Part shown: positions 1 through 6,821 of the stretch, in pieces
How the letters are laid out: every line of letters starts with the position of its first letter
How positions within the stretch are numbered: the first letter of the stretch is position 1
DNA from: Acidobacteria bacterium UBA6911
Lineage (GTDB): Bacteria > Acidobacteriota > UBA6911
Direction: 5' to 3'
Assembly: GCA_002451015.1 (NCBI GenBank)
Contig: DKBB01000158.1
Coordinates: forward strand, 1 to 10,063
Length of the DNA stretch: 10,063 nucleotides
The notes under the pieces: model-generated
The model's input: only the letters and a program-made list of their open reading frames with translations
Told to the model about the DNA's origin: nothing
The model's database searches: none
Position numbers and translations under genes: made by a program

Positions 1-1
1 G

Positions 2-91
2 GCTCTGTTTGAAAAACGCAAACCAGGCGATTCCGCCTCCAGACCTCCGGATACGCTGCCGCCGCCACCGCCAGCGGAAACCACAGAATAA
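2..91 (+). CDS. Possible C-terminal end of a truncated gene, Pro-rich tail
   Basis: An open frame enters from the left edge and ends at a TAA at 89-91, giving 29 residues. The tail is charged and then Pro-rich (a run of five prolines, then AETTE and the stop), which is typical of a disordered bacterial C-terminus. No start is inside the window, so the product cannot be named. If real, the gene converges on the metal exporter that follows. The minus strand here also has two edge-open frames, one with a hydrophobic run near 50-90, but neither has a start codon I can support, so the plus-strand reading is preferred only weakly. The 95 bases between this stop and the next gene show no clear terminator. 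Confidence 0.3.
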   Translation, partial: ALFEKRKPGDSASRPPDTLPPPPPAETTE

Positions 92-186
92 TCAGTACAT
101 TCCGAATCCGCTTTCTGAAGCTGCTTCTCGACGTTGCTGTGAACCAGGCAACCCGATGGAGGTTCCCGTGAATTTTTGGCTTGTTC

Positions 187-1101
187 TCACGCTGTCGGGG
201 GACTCACTATCGTATTAATTTGAGGGGGTTTCCAGCCTTCCGGTTCTATCTGGATTGTGGTGTGGCTGACTTCGTATTTCTCCCGCATTAAGCGGCTTAA
301 TTCGCTCAGAACAAAGCCGGGATCCGCCTCCGCCTTCAGGACCACGTGGCAGCTCATGGCCGCCATCCGGGTCGAAATCGACCAGACGTGTAGATCGTGA
401 ATGGAGATGACCCCCTGAACGCTTCCGAGATCCTTCAGGATATCGGATATATTCAGATGCCGCGGGGTTGCCTCCAGCAGGATATCGACGCTTTCACTCA
501 CCAGTTTCCAGGAACTGTAAAGTACGAGAGCTCCTACGATAACGGAAACGACGGCATCGGCAAGAAACCATTGCTTCAGCCATATCAGTAAACCTGCAAG
601 AATGGCTCCTGCCGATCCGAGCGTATCCATCAGCACATGAAGGAAAGCGCCGCGCAAATTCAGGCTTTCGTTGCGGCTCCGATACAGGATATATGCAGTC
701 ACCAGGTTCGCTAAAAGTCCGGTCGTCGCAACCAGAAGCATCGGGATACTCTTTATTACCGGGGGCTCCAGAAAACGTTGGTAGGCCTCGTAGAAAATAT
801 ATAATCCTACAAGCACGAGGAATATACCGTTGGCGAGTGCCGCCAGTATTTCCGCGCGAAGATAGCCGTAAGTTTTTTCATGCGTTGCGGGCCGGGTGGA
901 TATCTGAAGTGCGAAAAGGCTCAGGCTGAGGGCGCCTAAGTCGGTCAGCATATGAGCGGCGTCGGCAATCAGGGCCAGGCTGTTGGAGTAGATACCGCCT
1001 GCCAGTTCAATGACAAACCAGCTTCCCGTAATCGATATCGCCAGGATAAGCCGTCTCTTGCTACTCTGCTCCCCGTGTGAATGTGAATGCTGATGGCTCA
1101 T
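187..1101 (-). CDS. CDF-family cation efflux protein (CzcD/ZitB-like)
   Basis: Inner-membrane metal/proton antiporter of the cation diffusion facilitator family, expected to export Zn2+ and related divalent ions from the cytoplasm. The 304-residue product starts with a His-rich metal-binding stretch (HSHSH, residues 5-9), followed by about six hydrophobic segments. The two metal-site motifs are present: H50-x3-D54 in the second membrane segment (DAAHMLTD) and H155-x3-D159 in the fifth (HVLMD). This His/Asp arrangement is the Zn/Cd-transporting type by family knowledge. The C-terminal cytoplasmic domain has the HDLHVW motif at 235-240. Length is normal and the protein looks intact. The ATG at 1099-1101 immediately precedes the His-rich segment; upstream there is only a weak GAG-type ribosome site. 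It is divergent from the B3/B4 gene and separate from the large cluster. Exact metal specificity cannot be read from the sequence. Confidence 0.93.
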   Translation of the reverse strand: MSHQHSHSHGEQSSKRRLILAISITGSWFVIELAGGIYSNSLALIADAAHMLTDLGALSLSLFALQISTRPATHEKTYGYLRAEILAALANGIFLVLVGLYIFYEAYQRFLEPPVIKSIPMLLVATTGLLANLVTAYILYRSRNESLNLRGAFLHVLMDTLGSAGAILAGLLIWLKQWFLADAVVSVIVGALVLYSSWKLVSESVDILLEATPRHLNISDILKDLGSVQGVISIHDLHVWSISTRMAAMSCHVVLKAEADPGFVLSELSRLMREKYEVSHTTIQIEPEGWKPPQINTIVSPPTA

Positions 1102-1159
1102 AAATAACTCGGTCTATATCCCGCTCTATGTTCATCCAACCATGTAATGCAATAACATA

Positions 1160-1173
1160 AATTCCACGGAATT
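1160..1173. promoter_or_regulatory. Short palindrome upstream of the exporter gene, possible operator
   Basis: AATTCC-AC-GGAATT is a perfect 6-bp inverted repeat with a 2-bp spacer, about 60 bases upstream of the exporter start codon. The position would suit a repressor or activator site for the minus-strand promoter. No regulator can be named, and a 6-bp palindrome in AT-rich DNA may arise by chance. Confidence 0.25.
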
Positions 1174-1175
1174 AA

Positions 1176-1205
1176 AACGTTTGAACGAGGAACGTGTGAA
1201 CGTGC
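1176..1205. repeat. Tandem 15-bp direct repeat
   Basis: Two adjacent 15-base units, AACGTTTGAACGAGG and AACGTGTGAACGTGC, match at 12 of 15 positions, and a further AACG follows at 1207-1210. Each unit itself holds two AACG cores 7 bases apart. It lies directly beside the palindrome at 1160-1173. Tandem sites of this kind often bind a regulator cooperatively, but that role is inferred. Confidence 0.4.
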
Positions 1206-1358
1206 CAACGGGACGAGCCCTCATTGTGGTTATTCGATATGGTGATGGATAAATGGCAACGGTCTTGGGGATTTGTTATGTCTGGTACTTGATAACTACA
1301 TAGGCGGTACGGCTGCAGACGGCTGGATAATGGAATGGATGTTTGATGGGATTTGTTG

Positions 1359-1386
1359 TTGTCTTTCCCGAAACAGGAATTAACAT
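1359..1386 (+). promoter_or_regulatory. Candidate weak sigma-70-type promoter for the B3/B4 gene
   Basis: TTGTCT at 1359-1364 and TAACAT at 1381-1386 are separated by 16 bp. Transcription would start near 1393, about 40 bases before the ATG at 1432. Both hexamers deviate from consensus, so this is only the best candidate in the spacer. Confidence 0.25.
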
Positions 1387-1421
1387 AAAGCTTTCAGGCG
1401 AACGGCGATATGGACCTGTTT

Positions 1422-1426
1422 GGAGG
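1422..1426 (+). promoter_or_regulatory. Ribosome binding site deciding the B3/B4 gene start
   Basis: A perfect GGAGG ends 5 bases before the ATG at 1432. It rules against the in-frame TTG at 1420, which lies two bases before the SD. Confidence 0.75.
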
Positions 1427-1431
1427 AAAGC

Positions 1432-2112
1432 ATGCGTGCCGCCCCATCTCTTGAATACGATCCCGGTCTGGAACCGCGCGATGTGCGCACTGCCCTGATC
1501 TGGGGCCTGGGTATGCCCGGATGTCCAGAAACCAAATCAACACCGACCTACCTGTTCGTACTTCTGGAACGTGTTCGTGCCGCAGGAAAAGGATTTTTGG
1601 ATCCTGAACGCAAGGCCGTGGTCCGGAACATGCTCCGTTTTGGATCTTATAAACCCTCGGGGCGCAGCAAGCCGTCGAGCGAGTACCTGCTTACGGCGGC
1701 GCTGGACGGCAGCTTCCCTCTGGTCAACGGTCCTGTGGACTTGAATAACGCGATCAGTCTGGAGTGGGGCTATCCGGCAAGCATTTTCGACCTGGAGCTT
1801 TGCGGAACCAGGCTGCTGCTCCGGCGCGGCACGGCCGGAGAAAGCTATGTTTTCAATCCATCCGGGCAGATAATAGATCTCAAGGATTTGTTGTGTGTCT
1901 GCCGCGCTGAAGGATCCTCTTGGCTGCCCTGCGGCAATCCCGTCAAAGATGCCATGGATACAAAAACCCGTGAATCGACACGCGACGTGGCAGCGGTTCT
2001 ATACGCCCCCGTATCGGAAGACCGCGCGGACCTTGAATCCGCCGCCGGGCGTTTTGCAGCGCTTCTGAGCGCGGAATGCGGCGCCTCCCAGACCGGCTGG
2101 ACCCTACCCTGA
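1432..2112 (+). CDS. B3/B4 tRNA-binding (editing-like) domain protein
   Basis: Stand-alone 226-residue protein whose central and C-terminal parts resemble the B3/B4 domain of the phenylalanyl-tRNA synthetase beta subunit, the fold that edits mischarged Tyr-tRNA(Phe). Diagnostic stretches are VDLNNAISLEWGYPASIFD at 102-120 and GNPVKDAMDTKTRESTRDV at 168-186, followed by a beta-strand-like AAVLYAP. There is no synthetase catalytic domain, anticodon domain or N-terminal tRNA-binding OB fold, so it belongs with the solo B3/4 proteins of bacteria, whose substrate is mostly unknown; trans-editing of a mischarged tRNA is one possibility. I chose the ATG at 1432 because GGAGG at 1422-1426 lies 5 bases upstream. 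A TTG at 1420 would add four residues and overlap that ribosome site. The gene is convergent with priA and appears monocistronic. Confidence 0.8.
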   Translation: MRAAPSLEYDPGLEPRDVRTALIWGLGMPGCPETKSTPTYLFVLLERVRAAGKGFLDPERKAVVRNMLRFGSYKPSGRSKPSSEYLLTAALDGSFPLVNGPVDLNNAISLEWGYPASIFDLELCGTRLLLRRGTAGESYVFNPSGQIIDLKDLLCVCRAEGSSWLPCGNPVKDAMDTKTRESTRDVAAVLYAPVSEDRADLESAAGRFAALLSAECGASQTGWTLP

Positions 2113-2167
2113 AAAAGATTAGTTTTGGCGAAAGTTCAGGACATCATATATCGTATAAGGTAATCTT

Positions 2168-2201
2168 CCTGGAGTGCGGCGACAAGCTGCCGTACTCCAG
2201 G
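2168..2201. repeat. Long-stem hairpin in the convergent gap
   Basis: An outer perfect 8-bp inverted repeat, CCTGGAGT (2168-2175) against ACTCCAGG (2194-2201), continues inward to give a 14-bp stem with two G-U pairs and a 6-base loop. It lies 56 bases after the stop of the plus-strand gene. There is no T-run after it on either strand, so it is not a textbook intrinsic terminator, although it could still act as a 3'-end stem for the converging transcripts. The GGAGTGCGGCG core resembles dispersed palindromic repeats I remember from several environmental phyla; this cannot be confirmed here. Confidence 0.6.
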
Positions 2202-2306
2202 GATTTCGTCGCCCCATCCGATCTTCGCCATTCATCCATCAGTTATCCGTACTCACGCCACGATTGTCACCTTCACACGTTTACACGTGCATACGATGTT
2301 TTATAG

Positions 2307-2523
2307 CCCGCGTTTCTCACGTGGTTCCGGTCGCTTCGCTTACACGGGAAGGTGCAGAGTGCCGTGGATACAAGGCGCGCGACGGAAGACCCCGCAGGCG
2401 TACTTGAACAGTAGGTCGAGGAGACTGCGGTGATTGCGCCCAATTTATGCCTTGCATAAATTGGGTACGCAGTAGATAGGGTGCTCTGTGCCTCCGCAGC
2501 AGAAACTATGTGAGAAATGCGGG
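2307..2523. mobile_element. MITE-like element with terminal inverted repeats
   Basis: The left end CCCGCGTTTCTCAC (2307-2320) and right end GTGAGAAATGCGGG (2510-2523) are inverted repeats matching at 13 of 14 positions. Similarity continues inward to about 19 of 24. Inside there are further inverted pieces (GCGTAC at 2398-2403 against GTACGC at 2465-2470) and a perfect central-right palindrome, but no transposase frame. At 217 bp with matching ends and no coding capacity, it looks like a non-autonomous element. The ends recall inverted repeats I associate from memory with IS1380-type transposons; that family assignment is a guess. No clear target-site duplication flanks it. Its right tip lies only five bases beyond the priA stop codon. 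Confidence 0.5.
2439..2465. repeat. Perfect 12-bp palindrome with 3-base loop
   Basis: CCCAATTTATGC (2439-2450) and GCATAAATTGGG (2454-2465) are perfectly complementary arms around CTT. It lies inside the MITE-like element and downstream of priA. With no U-tract following in either direction it is a poor intrinsic terminator by the standard criteria, but a transcript running through from priA would fold here. Confidence 0.7.
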
Positions 2524-2528
2524 TCAAG

Positions 2529-4991
2529 TTAGAGGAGCGACAACGGGTCGACATCCACATGGACTTTGGAGGTGGGTATTTTGTGCCGGCTGAGGATTGC
2601 AAAACAATCCTGCAACAGAGGAATCGTATCCGCATCGGGAGGGGACTTTATCAAGATCTGCATACGGTAATTGCCGCGCAGCTTTTCAATAGGGGCGCTG
2701 GCGGGCCCCAATATGACCGGCCTGGGTCCGGATGTCTCCCTGCGGACCTGGTTCTTTAGAACATCCGCAATCCGGCCTGCGATGCGGCTCGCCCGGGCGG
2801 AATCCTTATCTTCAACCAGGATCTGAACCAGGTTCCGGAACGGCGGGTATCCCATCAACTTCCTGAAATCAATCTCCTTTTGATAGAAGCCCTCATAGTC
2901 CTGTCCCTGTGAATATTTCAAAGCATAGTGATCCGGATAAAAGGACTGCAGAACAACGTGGCCCGGTGCAACCCCTCTGCCGGCTCGCCCTGCCACCTGA
3001 ATCAACAACTGGAAGGTCCGTTCCGCGGACCTGAAATCCGGGAAGGACAGGCCTGAATCCGCCGACACGACACCCACAAGGGTCACATCGGGAAAGTCGT
3101 GCCCTTTGGCCAGCATCTGGGTTCCCACCAGAAGATCCAGCTTTTTTTCGGCGAAACTGAAGAGCGTCTTTCGTATTGCGCCTCGCCTGCGGGCGGTGTC
3201 CCGGTCGAGACGGGCAATTCTTGCCTCCGGCAGCAGGGTCCGGAGAATGCTTTCCAGCTGTTCCGTGCCGACTCCCGCGTAATGGATATACGGCCCGCCG
3301 CAGTTCGAGCATACGGATGGAGCAGGTTTCTCCAATCCGCAGTAATGGCACACAATACTGTTCGCCTGTTGGTGATAGGTCATGCTGACGCTGCAGTCGG
3401 AGCAGGCGAAGATATGACCGCAACTCCGACAGAGGAGGGTCCGCGAATAGCCGCGCCGGTTCAGAAGAACGATCCCCTGCTCTCGGCGCTCCATGCAGCG
3501 TTTCAGCTCCTCCTGCAACGCCTCCGATATAATGGTGTACTTTCCGTGCTTTCGGAATTCCTGACCCATATCCACGATTCGGACCTTTGGCATCGGCCTG
3601 GATTCGATCCGTTCGGGAAGGTTGAAGTAGGCGGTGTTTCCAGATTGGGCAGACTCGTGAAAGGTCTCGATAGAAGGCGTGGCCGATCCCATAATCAGGA
3701 CACCTCCGGATTGGAGGATGCGGTGCCATGCAACTTCACGCGCGTGATAGCGGGGGGATTCGTCCTGTTTATAAGAAGCATCCTGTTCTTCATCGATCAC
3801 GATCAGTCGCAATGCCTTCAATGGAGCGAATACAGCGGAACGGGTACCGACCACGACGTGCGCCCCTCCCTCGCGAATCCGGTTCCACTGATCGAATCTT
3901 TCTCCGGCTGAAAGGCCGCTGTGCAGCAGGGAAACCTGTCCCGGGAAGCGCGAAACCACAATCCTGCTGAGGAGAGGAGTCAGCCCGATTTCCGGAACGA
4001 GAAACAGAGCCGTGCCTCCCTGCGCGAGGGTCTCCTCTATCAGACGCAGGTACACTTCCGTCTTCCCGCTCCCGGTTACTCCATGGATAAGGCAGCGTGC
4101 GGCTTCCCTTTTACGGATCATGTCTGAAATCCGACCTACCATCTCCCCCTGGGAGGCAGTAAGTAAAAGGGGTTCCCGTGCCTCGCTTGCGTCCAGTTCC
4201 ACGGGGGTACGCTGTATTTGCGCGGGTGCGATCTCGACCAGTCCCTTTTTTTGCAGAGCTTTTGCAACACTGTACGTGCTTTTTGAGGAGGAAAGGAATT
4301 CCTGCAAAAGAACCGGTTCCTTAAGGGATTCCAGGGCGGAAACCAATCGAGCCTGCGACGGAGTGAGGGATTCCGAATGTTCCCTGTTGCCGGGCAGCAA
4401 TCGGATCCCCAAACGCTCTTTCGATTTCACCCTCGGCTGATCCAGGTGCATATCCGCCTGGATCCAACCGGCCGCAATTAAGGCTTCAATCCAGGCCTCG
4501 GCGCCGCGGACAGAGGATCGTGAAGCCAATTCCCGAGCCGACAGGGGCTGCTGTTGCATTAAAACGTCCAGGATGGCGTTCTCCCGCGCATTGAGCTCCA
4601 CGGGCCGCAGTCCGCCCGCTAAAAGATTGGCCGCCTTCGGTGTCAGGGATACTTTTCGCGCACCCGACACCTGGGTGCCCGCGGGAAACAGCGCCCGGAA
4701 AACCTCCCCCGGAGGGGCAAAATAGTGGTTTGCCACCCAAAGGGCCGTTTCCACGAGGGATTCCGGGATCACCGGTTCCGGTTCGAGCATTTCCTGAACG
4801 GGACGCAGCTTGATCTTGCCGATCTCTTCCTTTCCCGGAGCGCTGACAACATATCCGGTCAGGAGTTTCGAACCGAACGGGACAAGGACGCGCATCCCGA
4901 CGCCTATCCTATCCCTGAACGCTGTAGGAACAGAATAAGAGAAAGTTTTGCGAACTCCAACCGGCACGGCGATTTCGACAATATCAGGCAT
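2529..4991 (-). CDS. priA: Primosomal protein N' (replication restart helicase PriA)
   Basis: 3'-to-5' DNA helicase that recognises abandoned replication forks and reloads the replisome. From the ATG at 4991 the product is 820 residues, in the range of the larger PriA proteins. In order it has the N-terminal fork-binding domain (VPVGVRKTFSYSVP), a winged-helix region, Walker A GVTGSGKT at 304-311, the DEEQ box at 400-403, GSATPS at 435-440, eight zinc-binding cysteines in four CxxC pairs at 521/524, 530/533, 548/551 and 561/564, the helicase lobe with GTQMLAKGHDFPDV and QVAGRAGRG, then GYPPF at 714-718 and the usual C-terminal domain ending DVDPLSLL. All key residues are present. An in-frame TTG at 5087 would add 32 residues, but the added segment is not PriA-like and has no ribosome site; the ATG also lacks a good SD. 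It is the last gene of the cluster. Confidence 0.96.
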   Translation of the reverse strand: MPDIVEIAVPVGVRKTFSYSVPTAFRDRIGVGMRVLVPFGSKLLTGYVVSAPGKEEIGKIKLRPVQEMLEPEPVIPESLVETALWVANHYFAPPGEVFRALFPAGTQVSGARKVSLTPKAANLLAGGLRPVELNARENAILDVLMQQQPLSARELASRSSVRGAEAWIEALIAAGWIQADMHLDQPRVKSKERLGIRLLPGNREHSESLTPSQARLVSALESLKEPVLLQEFLSSSKSTYSVAKALQKKGLVEIAPAQIQRTPVELDASEAREPLLLTASQGEMVGRISDMIRKREAARCLIHGVTGSGKTEVYLRLIEETLAQGGTALFLVPEIGLTPLLSRIVVSRFPGQVSLLHSGLSAGERFDQWNRIREGGAHVVVGTRSAVFAPLKALRLIVIDEEQDASYKQDESPRYHAREVAWHRILQSGGVLIMGSATPSIETFHESAQSGNTAYFNLPERIESRPMPKVRIVDMGQEFRKHGKYTIISEALQEELKRCMERREQGIVLLNRRGYSRTLLCRSCGHIFACSDCSVSMTYHQQANSIVCHYCGLEKPAPSVCSNCGGPYIHYAGVGTEQLESILRTLLPEARIARLDRDTARRRGAIRKTLFSFAEKKLDLLVGTQMLAKGHDFPDVTLVGVVSADSGLSFPDFRSAERTFQLLIQVAGRAGRGVAPGHVVLQSFYPDHYALKYSQGQDYEGFYQKEIDFRKLMGYPPFRNLVQILVEDKDSARASRIAGRIADVLKNQVRRETSGPRPVILGPASAPIEKLRGNYRMQILIKSPPDADTIPLLQDCFAILSRHKIPTSKVHVDVDPLSLL

Positions 4992-5141
4992 CGTTTTCAG
5001 CAAATAAAAATTGAAGATTAATGCGCCCCTGCCGTGGAGTCTATGAATTTCTAATGTAAATTCCGGCTCTTGAACGGATTTGCCCAACCCGGCAGGTATC
5101 TTACAGGCGCCGTTTGAGGCTTTACAGCAGCTTGTTATCGA
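4992..5141 (-). other. Spacer between UDG stop and priA start
   Basis: 150 bases separate the two genes, the widest gap within the cluster. In the priA frame it is open back to a TTG at 5087, so a longer PriA N-terminus is formally possible, although the residues look unlike the family. I see no convincing promoter hexamers, hairpin or terminator in it. Confidence 0.4.
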
Positions 5142-5918
5142 TCAGGGCAACGAGGCAATGTAATCGCGTATCATCTGCATATCCTCCCAAACCTTGCTCT
5201 TTTCATTCGGATTTCTCAGCAGGTACGCGGGATGAAAAGTAGCCATAAGCTTGGCGCCCCGATAATCGACCAGGTGCCCGCGCAGCCGGGAAATAGCCTC
5301 GTTTGTCCGCAGGAGGGTTTTTGCGCTGAAGGCTCCCAGGGCACAGATCACTTTCGGTTTCACCGAAGCGATCTGACGGAAAAGGAACTGTTCGCATGCG
5401 GAGATCTCGTCCGTCTCCGGATTCCTGTTCCCGGGCGGACGGCATTTGAGGATATTGCATATAAAGACTTCCTCCCGGCGCATATCGATCGCTTCAATTA
5501 TTTTGGTCAGCAATTGCCCGGCGCGTCCCACAAACGGCAATCCCTGTTCGTCTTCATCCGCGCCGGGAGCCTCGCCGACAAACATGAGATCCGCATTGGG
5601 GTTTCCGGAACCGAAGACTATGTTCTTCCGTGTCGGCGACAGTTTGCACAGCTTGCAGTTTTTGAGATCGACCCGGATGACCTCCAGGTTTTCGGCAACC
5701 GGCAGCGTATCCGCCTTTTCAGGGAACAGGTTCTTCTTTGCGGCCGAAACGGCCGCCGCGGGTATGGCAGGCTGGGGGGCGGGCCCTGTTCGCGTCCTTC
5801 GGGCGCCGGCAACCGTCCGATCGATTTTTTCGGGCGAACGCATCCACCGTACGCCAAGGTCGTTGTAAAGTCTCAGATGATCCCGTATCTGGCCGGCCAG
5901 GTATTTCTTCCTGTTCAT
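5142..5918 (-). CDS. Family 4 uracil-DNA glycosylase (Fe-S type)
   Basis: Removes uracil arising in DNA from cytosine deamination or dUMP misincorporation, the first step of base excision repair. Within 258 residues the type 4 signature is complete: [12 protein letters not shown] at 115-126, [10 protein letters not shown] at 158-167, HPAYLLRNP at 229-237, and four 4Fe-4S cysteines at C88, C91, C159 and C175 in the CxxC...C-x15-C arrangement. The catalytic core begins around residue 78. Residues 1-75 form an N-terminal extension with a charged helix-like start and an Ala/Pro/Arg-rich linker (about 37-60), longer than the minimal ~200-residue enzymes. The start ATG overlaps the era stop (ATGA, 5915-5918) and has GGAG 8 bases upstream, so translation is probably coupled to era. 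It was historically annotated as a phage SPO1 DNA polymerase-related protein. Confidence 0.93.
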   Translation of the reverse strand: MNRKKYLAGQIRDHLRLYNDLGVRWMRSPEKIDRTVAGARRTRTGPAPQPAIPAAAVSAAKKNLFPEKADTLPVAENLEVIRVDLKNCKLCKLSPTRKNIVFGSGNPNADLMFVGEAPGADEDEQGLPFVGRAGQLLTKIIEAIDMRREEVFICNILKCRPPGNRNPETDEISACEQFLFRQIASVKPKVICALGAFSAKTLLRTNEAISRLRGHLVDYRGAKLMATFHPAYLLRNPNEKSKVWEDMQMIRDYIASLP

Positions 5919-6805
5919 ACGCCGAGCTCCAGTTGATCCAGTATGGTATCGTCATTCCGCCAGTTCCGGGCGGTGCGGACCTGCAGGCCAAGGTAAACCT
6001 TGCAGTCCAGAAGCTGCTCCAGATCCTTTCGCGCGGCGATCCCGAGATCACGCAGTTGGGAAGCACCGGATCCGAGGACGATTCCCTGCTGGGACCGTTT
6101 CTCAACCAGTATATCCGCTTCTATTACGACCTGGTTCTTTTTCTCCCGTCCACTCTCGTCGAATTCTCGTATCAACACGGCACAGACGTACGGCAATTCT
6201 TCCCGGACTCTTTCCAAAAGTTTCTCGCGAATGAATTCGGCCGCCAGGAACCGCTCCGACCGGTCGGTGATGAGATCGGGTTCGTACTGGGGCTCCCGCT
6301 CCGGCAGATAATCAAAAATCTTTTCCAACAGGAGTCCGAGATTCTCTCCCGTACGCGCAGAAATCGGAAGGATTTCCAGAAAATCGTAGGCACTGCCGTA
6401 TTGCTGCATAATCGGTAGAAGCTTGGGTTTCGCGATCCTGTCGATCTTATTGAGCAGCAGCAGGGTCCGGAGATGCGCCTTTTTTACTGTTTCCAGAACG
6501 AAATTCTCGCCGCTTCCGAAACGGATGGACGCATCCACAACCAGCAGAGCCAGATCCAACGCTTTCAATTCGCCATAGACCGTATGCAGCATGCGCTGGT
6601 TCATCCGGTACGCCGGCTTGTGAATTCCGGGGGTGTCCACAAACACAATCTGGCCGCGGTCCTCCGAAGCGATTCCAAGAATACGATGCCGGGTGGTTTG
6701 AGGTTTGGATGAAACAATGGAAATCTTCTGGCCGACAAGTGCATTTAGCAGCGTGGATTTACCGGAATTGGGCCGGCCGAGAATGACTGCAGTACCTGAT
6801 TTCAT
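5915..6805 (-). CDS. era: GTPase Era, small ribosomal subunit assembly factor
   Basis: GTP-binding protein that binds the 3' end of 16S rRNA and assists 30S maturation. The 296-residue length is normal. GTPase boxes are G1 GRPNSGKS (10-17), G2 around QTTRHR (36-41), G3 DTPG (57-60), G4 NKID (119-122) and G5 SAR (149-151). The C-terminal KH domain spans roughly 180-285 and ends in the family-like RTARNWRN. The KH loop reads GSGA at 245-248, where the usual pattern is GxxG, so the last glycine is replaced by alanine. The N-terminus MKSGTAVILGRPN fits known Era starts, so the ATG at 6805 is confident although no Shine-Dalgarno is visible upstream. It is preceded by a 73-base repeat-rich gap after coaBC and overlaps the UDG gene by four bases downstream. 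Confidence 0.96.
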   Translation of the reverse strand: MKSGTAVILGRPNSGKSTLLNALVGQKISIVSSKPQTTRHRILGIASEDRGQIVFVDTPGIHKPAYRMNQRMLHTVYGELKALDLALLVVDASIRFGSGENFVLETVKKAHLRTLLLLNKIDRIAKPKLLPIMQQYGSAYDFLEILPISARTGENLGLLLEKIFDYLPEREPQYEPDLITDRSERFLAAEFIREKLLERVREELPYVCAVLIREFDESGREKKNQVVIEADILVEKRSQQGIVLGSGASQLRDLGIAARKDLEQLLDCKVYLGLQVRTARNWRNDDTILDQLELGV

Positions 6806-6821
6806 AATAAAAACGGTCTAG

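Larger units (their letters stand above)
1102..1431. other. Divergent intergenic region between exporter and B3/B4 gene
   Basis: This 330-base stretch separates two divergent genes and contains no convincing ORF or structured RNA that I can recognise. It holds a 14-bp palindrome (1160-1173), a tandem 15-bp repeat (1176-1205), a weak candidate promoter towards the plus-strand gene (1359-1386) and a strong ribosome site just before 1432. A metal-responsive control region for the exporter would be expected here, but I see no textbook operator of a named metal regulator and no recognisable metal riboswitch. Confidence 0.5.

Noticed and set aside
1..206. Minus-strand open frames at the left edge, one with a hydrophobic signal-like run and one Gly-rich
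   Set aside because: Neither has a usable start codon within the open stretch, and they would have to begin right after the exporter's end. The plus-strand Pro-rich tail with a clean stop is the better, still weak, reading.
2076..2407. Short open frames in the convergent gap after the B3/B4 gene
   Set aside because: They cross the hairpin and the inverted-repeat element, have no ribosome site and give no protein-like composition.
2439..2465. Intrinsic terminator for priA
   Set aside because: The stem is strong but no U-tract follows in either direction, so I list it only as a palindrome.
3099..3911. Long plus-strand open frame of 270 codons opposite priA
   Set aside because: It is antisense to a fully convincing PriA with all helicase and zinc motifs, and its translation has no recognisable domain or ribosome site. 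It is a shadow of GC-rich coding sequence.
5232..6418. Overlapping plus-strand frames opposite the UDG and era genes
   Set aside because: Both opposite-strand genes carry complete family motifs, so these frames are shadows.
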